In this document: positions 52,537 through 60,767 of the stretch, piece after piece
Numbering within the stretch: position 1 is the stretch's first letter
How the letters are laid out: each line of letters opens with the position of its first letter
Origin: QZLE01 sp033852135
GTDB lineage: Bacteria; Pseudomonadota; Gammaproteobacteria; QZLD01
Direction of reading: 5' to 3'
Assembly (NCBI GenBank): GCA_033852135.1
Contig: JAWSVB010000022.1
Coordinates: 62,001-126,000 of the forward strand
Length of the DNA stretch: 64,000 nt
Notes under the pieces: model-generated
Told to the model about the DNA's origin: nothing
The model's database searches: none
The model's input: only the letters and a program-made list of their open reading frames with translations
Made by a program: the position numbers and the translations under genes

Positions 52537-52903
52537 TAATAAAAGCGTTTTGATTTTAGATGATGAACCGTTTGTAAGGGATAGTCTTGTAGATTATTTT
52601 GAAGATTGCCTTTGGACCGTATTTTGTTCTGGGCAGGAGGATGAGGCGCTAGATATTATAAAAAACTATAAAATAGATTGTGCCATAGTGGATATTCGAA
52701 TGGCAGGTATTGGTGGGGACCAATTTATTCGTGAAGCGAATAAACTGCCCAATAAAATTGGATTTGTAGTTTGTACCGGTTCTCCTGAGTATGAAATTCC
52801 AGCTGATTTAGCCGCATTAGAAAATGTTTCAAATACTATTTTTAGTAAACCTGTGACAGAGCTAAATAAATTAGAGCAAGAATTACTGAAGTTAGCAGGA
52901 TAA
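52526..52903 (+). CDS. Single-domain response regulator
   Basis: 125 residues, receiver only, with D12, D13, D56 (CAIVDIRMAGIGGDQF), T in VCTGSPEY and K in IFSKPV. It is the paralogue of the receiver at 42447, and both follow a Cache kinase closely, so the pair kinase plus receiver seems duplicated as a unit. The start lies inside the end of the kinase gene (11-bp overlap), giving translational coupling. No output domain. Confidence 0.88.
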   Translation: MNTSNKSVLILDDEPFVRDSLVDYFEDCLWTVFCSGQEDEALDIIKNYKIDCAIVDIRMAGIGGDQFIREANKLPNKIGFVVCTGSPEYEIPADLAALENVSNTIFSKPVTELNKLEQELLKLAG

Positions 52904-52979
52904 ATGTCAGTTTTTCTAATAAACTTAAATATATATGATTATTACTATTCATAAAAAGTATATCGAGTAACGGTGGGTC

Positions 52980-54287
52980 ATGAGTGATACTCAAATTACA
53001 GTGCTAGCAATTGATGATGATGAATACATCAGGCAAAGTTATATCGATTGTTTGGAAGACTATGAATACAAAGTATTTATAGCTGAAAATGGCAGAGTTG
53101 GTTTAGAGCTTTTTGAACAGCACATTGATGAAATTGATATCGTAATTGTTGACCTAAGAATGCCAGAGGTTGATGGCTTTCAAGTAGTTGCACATGTGAA
53201 AAAAAGTAAGCCAGAGCTACCAATAATTGTAGTTTCCGGTAATGGAGTAATAAGTGATGCAGTTGAGGCTCTTCATCAAGGAGCGTGGGATTACTTGCTA
53301 AAACCGATAGAAGATTTTTCTGTATTGATTCACTCTGTAAATAGCTGCTTGGATAAGGCGCGTCTTATTAATGAGAATGCAGAGTATCAACTCCATCTGG
53401 AAAGTATGGTTGCAGATAGAACTAATGAATTATTTGAAGCAAATATTGAGCTGAAAAGGCATAAAAGTCACCTGCAAGAGCTGGTTGAAGAGAGAACATC
53501 AAAATTAAATGAATCATTAGAAAATCTAAATAATACAAAAGATTATTTAATCCAATCTGAAAAAATGGCAGCCCTAGGTGGTTTGGTTGCTGGTGTTGCG
53601 CATGAGATTAATACTCCAGTTGGGATTGGTGTAACGGCTGCCTCACACCTCGAAGGTGAGACCAGAAAGTTTACTAAAGCCTATGAAAACGGCGAACTAA
53701 CCAGAAAGGCGTTAGATAGCTATGTGAAAATAGTAAATGAAAGTTGTGGAATGATTCTGTCCAATATGAATCGTGCTGCAGACTTAATCCATAGCTTCAA
53801 GCAAGTTGCAGTTGACCAATCTAGCCAAGAAAATCGTGAGTTTAATGTTAAAAAGTATTTGCATGAGATCTTTGCAAGCCTGAATCCAAAGTTTAAGAAT
53901 ACCAGTTTAACTATCAATGTAGAGTGCGCAGATGACCTGACCATTAACTCCTACCCTGGGACTATGTCTCAGATTATCACCAACCTTGCCTTAAACTCCC
54001 TTATCCATGGCTTTGAAGATAAAGAAAATGGAACTATAGATTTAAAAGTTGTGAAAGAAAATGGAAATATTAAGATAAATTATTCAGATACCGGCCACGG
54101 AATATCAGAAGAAAATTTAACTAAAATATTCGACCCATTTTTCACAACTAAGAGGGGTTATGGGGGGAGTGGACTTGGCTTACATATAGTTTTCAATTTG
54201 GTCACCCAAACCCTTGGTGGAAGTATTGAATGCAATTCGAAAGAGGGTGAAGGGGCTGAGTTCATTATTGAATTTCCATACTCTTAG
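52980..54287 (+). CDS. Receiver-histidine kinase fusion protein
   Basis: 435 residues, soluble. N-terminal receiver (about 5-125) with D58 (IVIVDLRMPEVDGF), S in VVSGN and K in LLKPIED; a long coiled coil (130-195); DHp with H208 in GVAHEINTPVG; ATPase domain with NLALNSLIHGF, DTGHGIS and GGSGLGLHIV. It belongs to a kinase group different from the four island paralogues (INTP instead of INNP, no shared insertion). A receiver at the front lets another kinase control its activity, so it could take phosphate-dependent input from its neighbours. Last gene of the island. Confidence 0.9.
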   Translation: MSDTQITVLAIDDDEYIRQSYIDCLEDYEYKVFIAENGRVGLELFEQHIDEIDIVIVDLRMPEVDGFQVVAHVKKSKPELPIIVVSGNGVISDAVEALHQGAWDYLLKPIEDFSVLIHSVNSCLDKARLINENAEYQLHLESMVADRTNELFEANIELKRHKSHLQELVEERTSKLNESLENLNNTKDYLIQSEKMAALGGLVAGVAHEINTPVGIGVTAASHLEGETRKFTKAYENGELTRKALDSYVKIVNESCGMILSNMNRAADLIHSFKQVAVDQSSQENREFNVKKYLHEIFASLNPKFKNTSLTINVECADDLTINSYPGTMSQIITNLALNSLIHGFEDKENGTIDLKVVKENGNIKINYSDTGHGISEENLTKIFDPFFTTKRGYGGSGLGLHIVFNLVTQTLGGSIECNSKEGEGAEFIIEFPYS

Positions 54288-54377
54288 TACCCGCCAGAAC
54301 ATATAAAAAAATCAACCTTGTATTCTCGATTTAAATAGCTAATTTTAAGGTTAAAACTACTAAGTAGAGTAAATATT

Positions 54378-55100
54378 GTGTGGAGTCAGACAAATTTAGG
54401 TAGATACATAATAGATCTTGAATCCGAAAAGATTAATCAAATTATTAATCGAGTTCCTGGTGTTAACATACTACAGCTGGGTACATTAAGAGGGACAAAG
54501 TGGCTAAATCTAAATCGTAAATTTCAAAGCTATATTCTAGATACCCCCGCTCGATGTGGCTCAGATTGTAATGTCTTTGGGGAGTTAGAATCATTACCTT
54601 TCTCTTCTGAAAGCATGGATGTGGTTATTCTCAGGCACACACTTGAAGCAACAACAAACCCGCAAACTGTTCTGCATGAGGCAGAACGAATACTATCTCC
54701 AGATGGTTATTTAGTTATTTTAGGTTTTAACCCTTATAGTTTTTTTGGGGCGCTACGCTTTGCAGAAAAGTATACAGAAACCGGGGAGTGGGAAGGGGAA
54801 TCACTCTCAATAGGACGGATTAAAGATTGGTTTGCAGTTCTAGGTTTGGATGTAACAGAAGAGGAAAAGGTAAAACTTAGCCATAGAGTGATAAAGGAAG
54901 AATATGGGAAAAAATTTGAATTTCTAGGAGAGCTGGCAGATTACAGCCTGCATATTCAATCAGGAGTTTATATCCTGATGGCAAGAAAGAGGATAATCCC
55001 CTTATCCCGTGTAAAAAATGGCTGGCGTGAAAAAGGTAATAGGGTAAGTTCACCAATTCAGGCAAGCCCAAAAGTAAACCGAAAACTATTTAAGGAATAA
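54378..55100 (+). CDS. Class I SAM-dependent methyltransferase (YafS-like)
   Basis: 240 residues, GTG start (GTAGAG upstream). Motif I is weak (LQLGTLRGTKW), but the post-I DTPARCGSD, the LPFSSESMDVVILRHTLE motif IV region and the AERILSPDGYLVILGFNPYS motif VI strand are as in Methyltransf_11 proteins. Position next to rnhA and dnaQ matches E. coli yafS, and the call rests partly on that. Substrate unknown. The C-terminus is basic (KNGWREKGNRV...), which might bind nucleic acid or membrane. Confidence 0.8.
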   Translation: MWSQTNLGRYIIDLESEKINQIINRVPGVNILQLGTLRGTKWLNLNRKFQSYILDTPARCGSDCNVFGELESLPFSSESMDVVILRHTLEATTNPQTVLHEAERILSPDGYLVILGFNPYSFFGALRFAEKYTETGEWEGESLSIGRIKDWFAVLGLDVTEEEKVKLSHRVIKEEYGKKFEFLGELADYSLHIQSGVYILMARKRIIPLSRVKNGWREKGNRVSSPIQASPKVNRKLFKE

Positions 55101-55322
55101 TTTTTCTTAACCCTTAGCTCGCCAATAGAACTTAAAAATTTAAGCTTTTAAATAGGAGTTATCTTTCTGTATAAGGGTTGTATAGCGATGTTTTTAGGTG
55201 CTTTGCAATATTACCTATAGTCAGTATGGATCGTGTTTAATCACAGATAACATTGCTTGCATGATGGAATTCATTACAATGACTATGCTTGAAAATTTAG
55301 TTTTCTGTGGAATGGTAAATAA

Positions 55323-55766
55323 ATGACAAATACTGTAGAAATTTTCGCTGATGGTGCATGTAGAGGTAACCCAGGTCCTGGTGGCTGGGGTGCATTATTA
55401 CGTTTTAATGATAATGAAAAAGAGCTCTATGGAGCAGAAGCAGATACAACCAATAACCGTATGGAATTAACTGCTGTAATCAAGTCGCTAGAGTCCTTAA
55501 CGAGGCCTTGTGAGATAGTTGTTACCTTAGATTCAAAATATGTTCTGGATGGAATACAAAGCTGGATAGAGAACTGGAAGAAGCGTGGTTGGAAAACAGC
55601 GGCAAAGAAACCAGTAAAAAATGAAGATCTATGGAGGCAGCTTGATGCTCTAAAACAGGAGCATAAAATCACCTGGAACTGGGTAAAAGGTCATAGTGGA
55701 CATGATGAAAATGAGAGGGCTGACCAACTAGCTAATAAAGGGATAGACGAGATGCTAGGCTCGTAA
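55323..55766 (+). CDS. rnhA: Ribonuclease HI
   Basis: 147 residues. The catalytic set is at the exact E. coli numbering: D10 (FADGACRGNPGPGGWG), E48 (NNRMELT), D70 (VTLDSKYV), H124 and D134 (ERADQLAN). The basic handle region (WKKRGWKTAAKKPVKNEDLW) is present. It cleaves the RNA strand of RNA-DNA hybrids with Mg2+. In E. coli rnhA and dnaQ diverge; here dnaQ follows 84 bp downstream in the same direction. Confidence 0.97.
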   Translation: MTNTVEIFADGACRGNPGPGGWGALLRFNDNEKELYGAEADTTNNRMELTAVIKSLESLTRPCEIVVTLDSKYVLDGIQSWIENWKKRGWKTAAKKPVKNEDLWRQLDALKQEHKITWNWVKGHSGHDENERADQLANKGIDEMLGS

Positions 55767-55850
55767 ATAGTATTGCATCCAAATTTCGACAAGTTAACAA
55801 GCAGCAGTTAGAATATTCGTAATAAATTAAAATAGGCAAACTCAGTAACC

Positions 55851-56564
55851 ATGAGACAAATCGTACTAGATACAGAAACTACCGGGCTTGAGCCATCTGA
55901 AGGGCATAGAATCATTGAGATTGGTTGTGTCGAAATGTTGAGTCGCCGCGTTACTGGTAATAACTTTCACGTTTATATAAATCCACAGCGTGAAGTTGAG
56001 CAAGAGGCGATAGAGGTTCATGGAATAACAAATGAGTTTCTGAACGATAAGCCATTATTTGCCGATATTGCTGATGAGTTTATCGAGTTTATAGATGGTG
56101 CTCAGTTAATTATCCATAATGCACCATTTGATGTTGGTTTTATCAACCACGAGTTCAACCTATTAAATTCTGGTAAAGGTGTAGTTGAAGATTATTCAAC
56201 CGTACTCGATACACTAGCAATGGCTAGAAAAAAATTCCCAGGGCAAAAAAATAACCTAGACGCCCTATGTCGTCGCTACGAGATAGATAATTCAAGGCGG
56301 ACACTTCATGGAGCGTTACTTGATTCGGAGATTCTAGCCGACGTATATTTGATAATGACTGGCGGCCAAGTGAGTTTGTCGCTAGCATCTGATGGCTCTG
56401 ATGAGAACGAAGATGGTGAACATGTTGAAAATTACACCCCAATAAACCGCGAAGGGCGCAGTTTTGCAAAAGTTAGCGCAACAGCATCAGAGTTAGAACT
56501 GCATGAAACAAACTTAGATTTAATTGCTAAAAAATGTAATGGAACGCCAGTCTGGAGAAGGTAG
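55851..56564 (+). CDS. dnaQ: DNA polymerase III epsilon subunit, proofreading exonuclease
   Basis: 237 residues. ExoI VLDTETTGLEP (D7, E9), ExoII IIHNAPFDVGFINHEF and ExoIII RRTLHGALLDSEILADVY with the conserved histidine and aspartate make a complete DEDDh 3'-5' exonuclease. The C-terminal part with a flexible acidic linker (SDGSDENEDGEHVENY) ends in the segment that binds the alpha subunit. It lies after rnhA and may be co-transcribed with it. Confidence 0.95.
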   Translation: MRQIVLDTETTGLEPSEGHRIIEIGCVEMLSRRVTGNNFHVYINPQREVEQEAIEVHGITNEFLNDKPLFADIADEFIEFIDGAQLIIHNAPFDVGFINHEFNLLNSGKGVVEDYSTVLDTLAMARKKFPGQKNNLDALCRRYEIDNSRRTLHGALLDSEILADVYLIMTGGQVSLSLASDGSDENEDGEHVENYTPINREGRSFAKVSATASELELHETNLDLIAKKCNGTPVWRR

Positions 56565-56734
56565 TTTATACCGCTGTTTTGCATAAAATTGCATGTTTTT
56601 CAGCTATATAACTTCAAAATATCTCTGCATAAAACTACTATTAAAAAATTACAATACTCAAAAATTTAGTTTCGCATAATAAGTGCAATTTTCCTGGACT
56701 ATACTTTTAATATAGTAATGGATGGAATGGTCTT

Positions 56735-57070
56735 ATGTGGCGGAAAATTAATCAAGTATATAAAAGGCTTAGTGAGCTTTTTGCTGAGCAAATGGATACA
56801 TATTGGTCAAGTCTTTCGCTTGCAACAAATCTTCTTATCATATTGAATATAAGTTTATTTTTTGTAACAGAACTGGTGACAACGCAAGGCTATTATTATA
56901 CTTTTTACTCATTATTTTGCTTGTTATTTGTTCAGCTTGGTTTGATACTTCCACTTGGAATGTTAAACCGGCTTTGGTATTACTCTATCTTTTGTTTTGC
57001 AGAACTTATTGCTATATATTTTTTAGTAAGCAGTGTATGGTTTTGGGTTGAAACCAATAAAGTTGTCTAA
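56735..57070 (+). CDS. Hypothetical small membrane protein
   Basis: 111 residues, unrecognised. A charged, amphipathic N-terminus (MWRKINQVYKRLSELFAEQMD) is followed by three hydrophobic segments (about 28-45, 52-75 and 80-103), rich in aromatic residues. A GGAATGG stretch lies upstream of the ATG. It is a lone gene after dnaQ, and nothing about its role can be said. Confidence 0.6.
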   Translation: MWRKINQVYKRLSELFAEQMDTYWSSLSLATNLLIILNISLFFVTELVTTQGYYYTFYSLFCLLFVQLGLILPLGMLNRLWYYSIFCFAELIAIYFLVSSVWFWVETNKVV

Positions 57071-57230
57071 TTAAGTATTATTTACTATTTAAGTTTCGGT
57101 TAAGTATGGGTTTGGTTTGGCTTTAAAACGTGAATAATATAATAAGCAAAAAATTTTAAAAGCGCGCACGGCAAGTTTATCCGAAATAGTTCAGTCGGAT
57201 TGAGAAAGGCAATAAATATTCAGATGAAGT

Positions 57231-57261
57231 CAAAAGGGGAAACCATAACTGCTTTTCCCCT
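57231..57261 (-). terminator. Terminator of the cold-shock gene
   Basis: On the minus strand AGGGGAAA, an 11-nt loop, TTTCCCCT, then TTTTG, 34 bp after the stop codon. Confidence 0.65.
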
Positions 57262-57294
57262 AAGTACTAGACTCGAATTATGGTGATGGTTCAG

Positions 57295-57519
57295 CTATGC
57301 CGGTGCAGGCGCTGATGCTGCTACATCTTCTGCTAATAGACCTTTTGGGCCATTTGTTATGCAAAACTCAACAGGCTGTCCATCTTTTAAAGACTTATGA
57401 CCTTCGCCTCTTATAGCTTTATAGTGCACAAAAATATCATCGTGCCCCTCTTTAACAATAAACCCATATCCCTTGGCGTTGTCGAACCATTTAACTGTTC
57501 CAAATACACGATCAGACAT
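57295..57519 (-). CDS. CspA-family cold shock protein
   Basis: 74 residues. Begins MSDRVFGTVKWFDNAKGYGFI; RNP1 (KGYGFI) and RNP2 (DIFVHY) are intact and surrounded by the usual aromatics. It binds single-stranded RNA and DNA and melts secondary structure. A short APAPA tail is unusual but harmless. GGGAG lies 6 bases before the ATG. Upstream there are more than 400 bp without a gene, room for the long leader that controls many csp genes; no exact cold-box was found. Confidence 0.92.
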   Translation of the reverse strand: MSDRVFGTVKWFDNAKGYGFIVKEGHDDIFVHYKAIRGEGHKSLKDGQPVEFCITNGPKGLLAEDVAASAPAPA

Positions 57520-57962
57520 AATAACTCCCTAGCTCTTAAACAATATAAAAACATAGTAAAATTTCTAGGTAGGAATTGATTAAGCAAACTGCCTAATGTA
57601 GACAATTTAAAAATAACAACAAAAAACATTCACAAAATGTGATGCTGTTTTTTCAGTTTGTTAACAAATCCCTTTTGCCCATTAATCCTTTACTATAAAA
57701 ACTAGCATACATTGTTATGTCGCTAACAACAAATATATATTAGTAAATAATATTTAATGAAAATATTATGTTTAAAGTAAAAAGTATCGTAACTGATTGA
57801 TTTGTATTGCTCTAAGCTGTTTTATCTCTTTGTTAATCTATTGAAGATTAAGTGTATTTTTGTGTTATATCTGAGTGCATAAAATGCAGCATATAACTAC
57901 AAAAAGTGTTATACGCTGCTGATTTCTATAATGTTAATTTATTACAGTTTTATATGAATGCT
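57520..57962. other. Intergenic region, 443 bp (csp leader and end of metY)
   Basis: Very AT-rich; holds the promoter and possibly a long 5' leader of the cold-shock gene on the minus strand, and the region after the metY stop. No gene, exact cold-box or clear metY terminator was seen. Confidence 0.45.
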
Positions 57963-59237
57963 TTAGTCACACTCAGCAATTGCTTGCTCTATATCTGCAA
58001 TAATATCATCTATGTGTTCTATACCTACTGATATCCGAACTAGATCGTTACTAACTCCTGCTGATTTAAGCTCATCATCATTTAGTTGCCTGTGAGTTGT
58101 GGAGGCAGGGTGGCAAGCAAGTGATTTAGCATCACCAATATTTACCAACCTTGTTATCAGTTTTAGAGCATCGATAAATTTAGCGCCGTTCTCAACTGCT
58201 CCTTTCAGACCAAAGCTTAAAATCCCGCTGGCTTTACCATTTGTTATTTTCCCAACCAAACTGTTATCTGGGTGAGATTCTAACCCTGCATAGCTAACCC
58301 ATGAAACTTTTGGATGATTTTTAAGGTATTCAGCTACCTTTTGCGCATTATCACAATGCCTTTCCATCCTAAGTGGTAGAGTTTCAATCCCTTGCAATAT
58401 AAGAAAAGCATTAAAAGGTGATAACGCTGCACCAGTATTTCTCAGTGGAACAGTTCTGCAACGTCCTATAAATGCAGCAGGGCCAAACTGTTTTGTGTAA
58501 ACAACATCATGGTAGGAAGGGTCAGGGTTATTTAGTGTAGGAAAACGCTCTTTATGTTCTGCCCAAGGGAACTTACCAGAGTCGACAACAACTCCACCAA
58601 TTGTCGTACCGTGTCCACCCATGTATTTAGTAAGTGAGTGGATGACGATATCTGCACCTAGTTCAATAGGTCTGCATAGGTATGGGCTGGCAACAGTGTT
58701 ATCTACGATTACAGGTACACCTTTTGCACGTGCAGCTTTTGCTAACGCAGCGATATCAGTGATGTTTCCAGCAGGGTTTCCGATCGATTCACAGAAGATA
58801 GCTTTGGTTTTATCATCAATTTTACTTATCATCGCCTCAACATCATTATAAGGGGCGAATCTAACCTCAATACCCTGTTTAGGTAGTGTATGAGCGAATA
58901 AGTTATAAGTTCCACCATATAACTTACTTGAGCTGATAATATTATCTCCAGCTTCAGCAATTGTTTCTATTGCATAAGTGATTGCAGCCATGCCTGATGC
59001 AACAGCTAAACCACCGATGCCACCTTCCATATCCGCAACCCTTTCTTCCAATACTGCATTGGTTGGATTCATAATCCTGGTATAGATATTCCCAGCTACA
59101 TCTAAATTAAATAGATCTGCACCATGTTGAGTGTTATCGAATGCATAGGATGCTGTTTGGTATATCGGTACAGCAACAGCTTTAGTTGTTTCTTCTACTG
59201 AATATCCCGAGTGGATAGATTTAGTTTCGATTTTCAT
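57963..59237 (-). CDS. metY: O-acetylhomoserine sulfhydrylase
   Basis: 424 residues, the length of the O-acetylhomoserine (thiol)-lyase group rather than the shorter MetB/MetC. Starts MKIETKSIHSGYSVEETTKAVAVPIYQTASY. PLP lysine in HSLTKYMGGHGTTIGG, with YTRIMNPTNAVLEER, ASGMAAI and the C-terminal SLACHPASTTHRQL. It makes homocysteine from O-acetylhomoserine and sulfide, so methionine synthesis by direct sulfhydrylation. Single gene; no riboswitch was recognised in its leader. Confidence 0.92.
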   Translation of the reverse strand: MKIETKSIHSGYSVEETTKAVAVPIYQTASYAFDNTQHGADLFNLDVAGNIYTRIMNPTNAVLEERVADMEGGIGGLAVASGMAAITYAIETIAEAGDNIISSSKLYGGTYNLFAHTLPKQGIEVRFAPYNDVEAMISKIDDKTKAIFCESIGNPAGNITDIAALAKAARAKGVPVIVDNTVASPYLCRPIELGADIVIHSLTKYMGGHGTTIGGVVVDSGKFPWAEHKERFPTLNNPDPSYHDVVYTKQFGPAAFIGRCRTVPLRNTGAALSPFNAFLILQGIETLPLRMERHCDNAQKVAEYLKNHPKVSWVSYAGLESHPDNSLVGKITNGKASGILSFGLKGAVENGAKFIDALKLITRLVNIGDAKSLACHPASTTHRQLNDDELKSAGVSNDLVRISVGIEHIDDIIADIEQAIAECD

Positions 59238-59492
59238 ATGGATTTATCCTAAGTTTTTCACCGAATTTTGAAACTGCGATGCAAGGCCGGTGTCAATCAA
59301 GTGGGTAGTTTGTTGTTGTAGTTGATGTTAACAGATTTTTTTTGGGATTAAAGGTTTATAACTTTATATACAAATAGCCCAATCAAAAGTTATGATGTCA
59401 ACGGATTATTGTCTAATATCGTTATATAGAATTACCTAACTTAAGTTCTTCTCAGAGCATTGATATATCTTATATACAGGGCTACAAATACC

Positions 59493-60749
59493 ATGAAACC
59501 TGATTTGCAAAAGAAACTAATTCTTCCTCTAATTGTACTAGTAATAAGCTCAATTATTATTGTAATACTTGTAATACTGCGCCCAGATCCTCCGAAAAAA
59601 CATAAAAAGACAACTGAATATGGTGTCTTAGTGATTGATGCTGTAAAAGGCGATTTTCAGCCCTATATACCCCTTTATGGCTTTGTTGAATCGCCTATGA
59701 ACGCGCAGATTACCGCAGCAATATCCTCCGATGTTGAAAAAGTGATTGTTAGTGAGGGTGATTTTGTTGAGAAGGGACAGTTATTAATTCAGTTAGACCA
59801 GATAGATTATCAACTAAATCTGCATGATCGTGAGGCAGATTTAACTGATATTATCGCGCAAATTAAGACCGAGCAGCTGCAGTATGAGAATAATAAAGAA
59901 GCGATATTACATGAAAAGAGTCTGCTAGAACTTGCTAAAGGGGAGCTTAAAAGAGCAACAAAATTATATAAAAAGAAGCTTGGTTCTGAAAGCTCACTTG
60001 AGCAGGCAAAAAGCTCTGTAGAAAAACAGGAGCTTTCTTACAATTCTCGCAAGCTAGCTTTGGATCTGTATGACCTTAGGTTACAGCAGTTGCAGGCTAA
60101 AAAAATTCGGGGAGAGGCAGCGGTAGAGAGGGCAAAGCGTGATCTTGCCAGGGCATCAATTTTAGCTCCATTCTCAGGTAGGGTTGCTTCAGTTTATGTG
60201 GCTAATGGTGACAGAGTAAGCCCTGGTGCAAAAATTATCTCAGTATATTCATTAGAGCAACTTGAGGTAAGAGCAGATATAAACTCAGTTGATATAACAA
60301 CTATTAGAACTGAGTTAGCTCAAGGTAACTTGTTAAGTGCTTCTGGAACTATTGAAGGGGAAAGCATCAAATTGCAACTTGACCGTCTTTCTGGAAAAAC
60401 TGAAAAGGGAAGAACTGGCGTAGCTGGATTATTTAAGATTACTGATGGTGGTGACAGGTTAACACTGGGAAGATTTATTGAGTTTGGCTTAGAGCTTCCA
60501 CAGGTATCAGATCTATTCTCAATACCTTTACAGGCAATTTATGGAAAACAGCGTATCTATATAGCTAAAGATGGAGTAATGCAGCTGATAAATATAGATA
60601 AAGTTGGCCAGCATAAGCTACCAAGCGGTGAGGTCAGAGCATTGGTTAAATCTGAGCAGCTAAGCCAAGGTGATAAGATAATTGTTACCCAAATTCCAAA
60701 TGCGATCCAAGGATTGCGCATTAAGATTATTAGTTCTTCTGAGCAGTAA
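59493..60749 (+). CDS. RND efflux periplasmic adaptor (HlyD/AcrA type)
   Basis: 418 residues from ATG 59493; a TTG at 59460 would add 11 residues. N-terminal membrane anchor (about 10-29) without a lipobox. Lipoyl half-motifs flank a coiled-coil hairpin (about 105-215); VIVSEGDFVEKGQLLIQLDQIDY is the first and ASILAPFSGRVASVYVANGDRVSPG the second; beta-barrel and membrane-proximal domains follow. It bridges the inner-membrane pump encoded 18 bp downstream and an outer-membrane channel not in the window. Substrates unknown. Confidence 0.9.
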   Translation: MKPDLQKKLILPLIVLVISSIIIVILVILRPDPPKKHKKTTEYGVLVIDAVKGDFQPYIPLYGFVESPMNAQITAAISSDVEKVIVSEGDFVEKGQLLIQLDQIDYQLNLHDREADLTDIIAQIKTEQLQYENNKEAILHEKSLLELAKGELKRATKLYKKKLGSESSLEQAKSSVEKQELSYNSRKLALDLYDLRLQQLQAKKIRGEAAVERAKRDLARASILAPFSGRVASVYVANGDRVSPGAKIISVYSLEQLEVRADINSVDITTIRTELAQGNLLSASGTIEGESIKLQLDRLSGKTEKGRTGVAGLFKITDGGDRLTLGRFIEFGLELPQVSDLFSIPLQAIYGKQRIYIAKDGVMQLINIDKVGQHKLPSGEVRALVKSEQLSQGDKIIVTQIPNAIQGLRIKIISSSEQ

Positions 60750-60767
60750 CGGATTAGGTGACACAAC

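Noticed and set aside
59238..59492. SAM-type riboswitch in the metY leader
   Set aside because: No recognisable SAM-I or SAM-II core was found on the minus strand; only a short ordinary leader.
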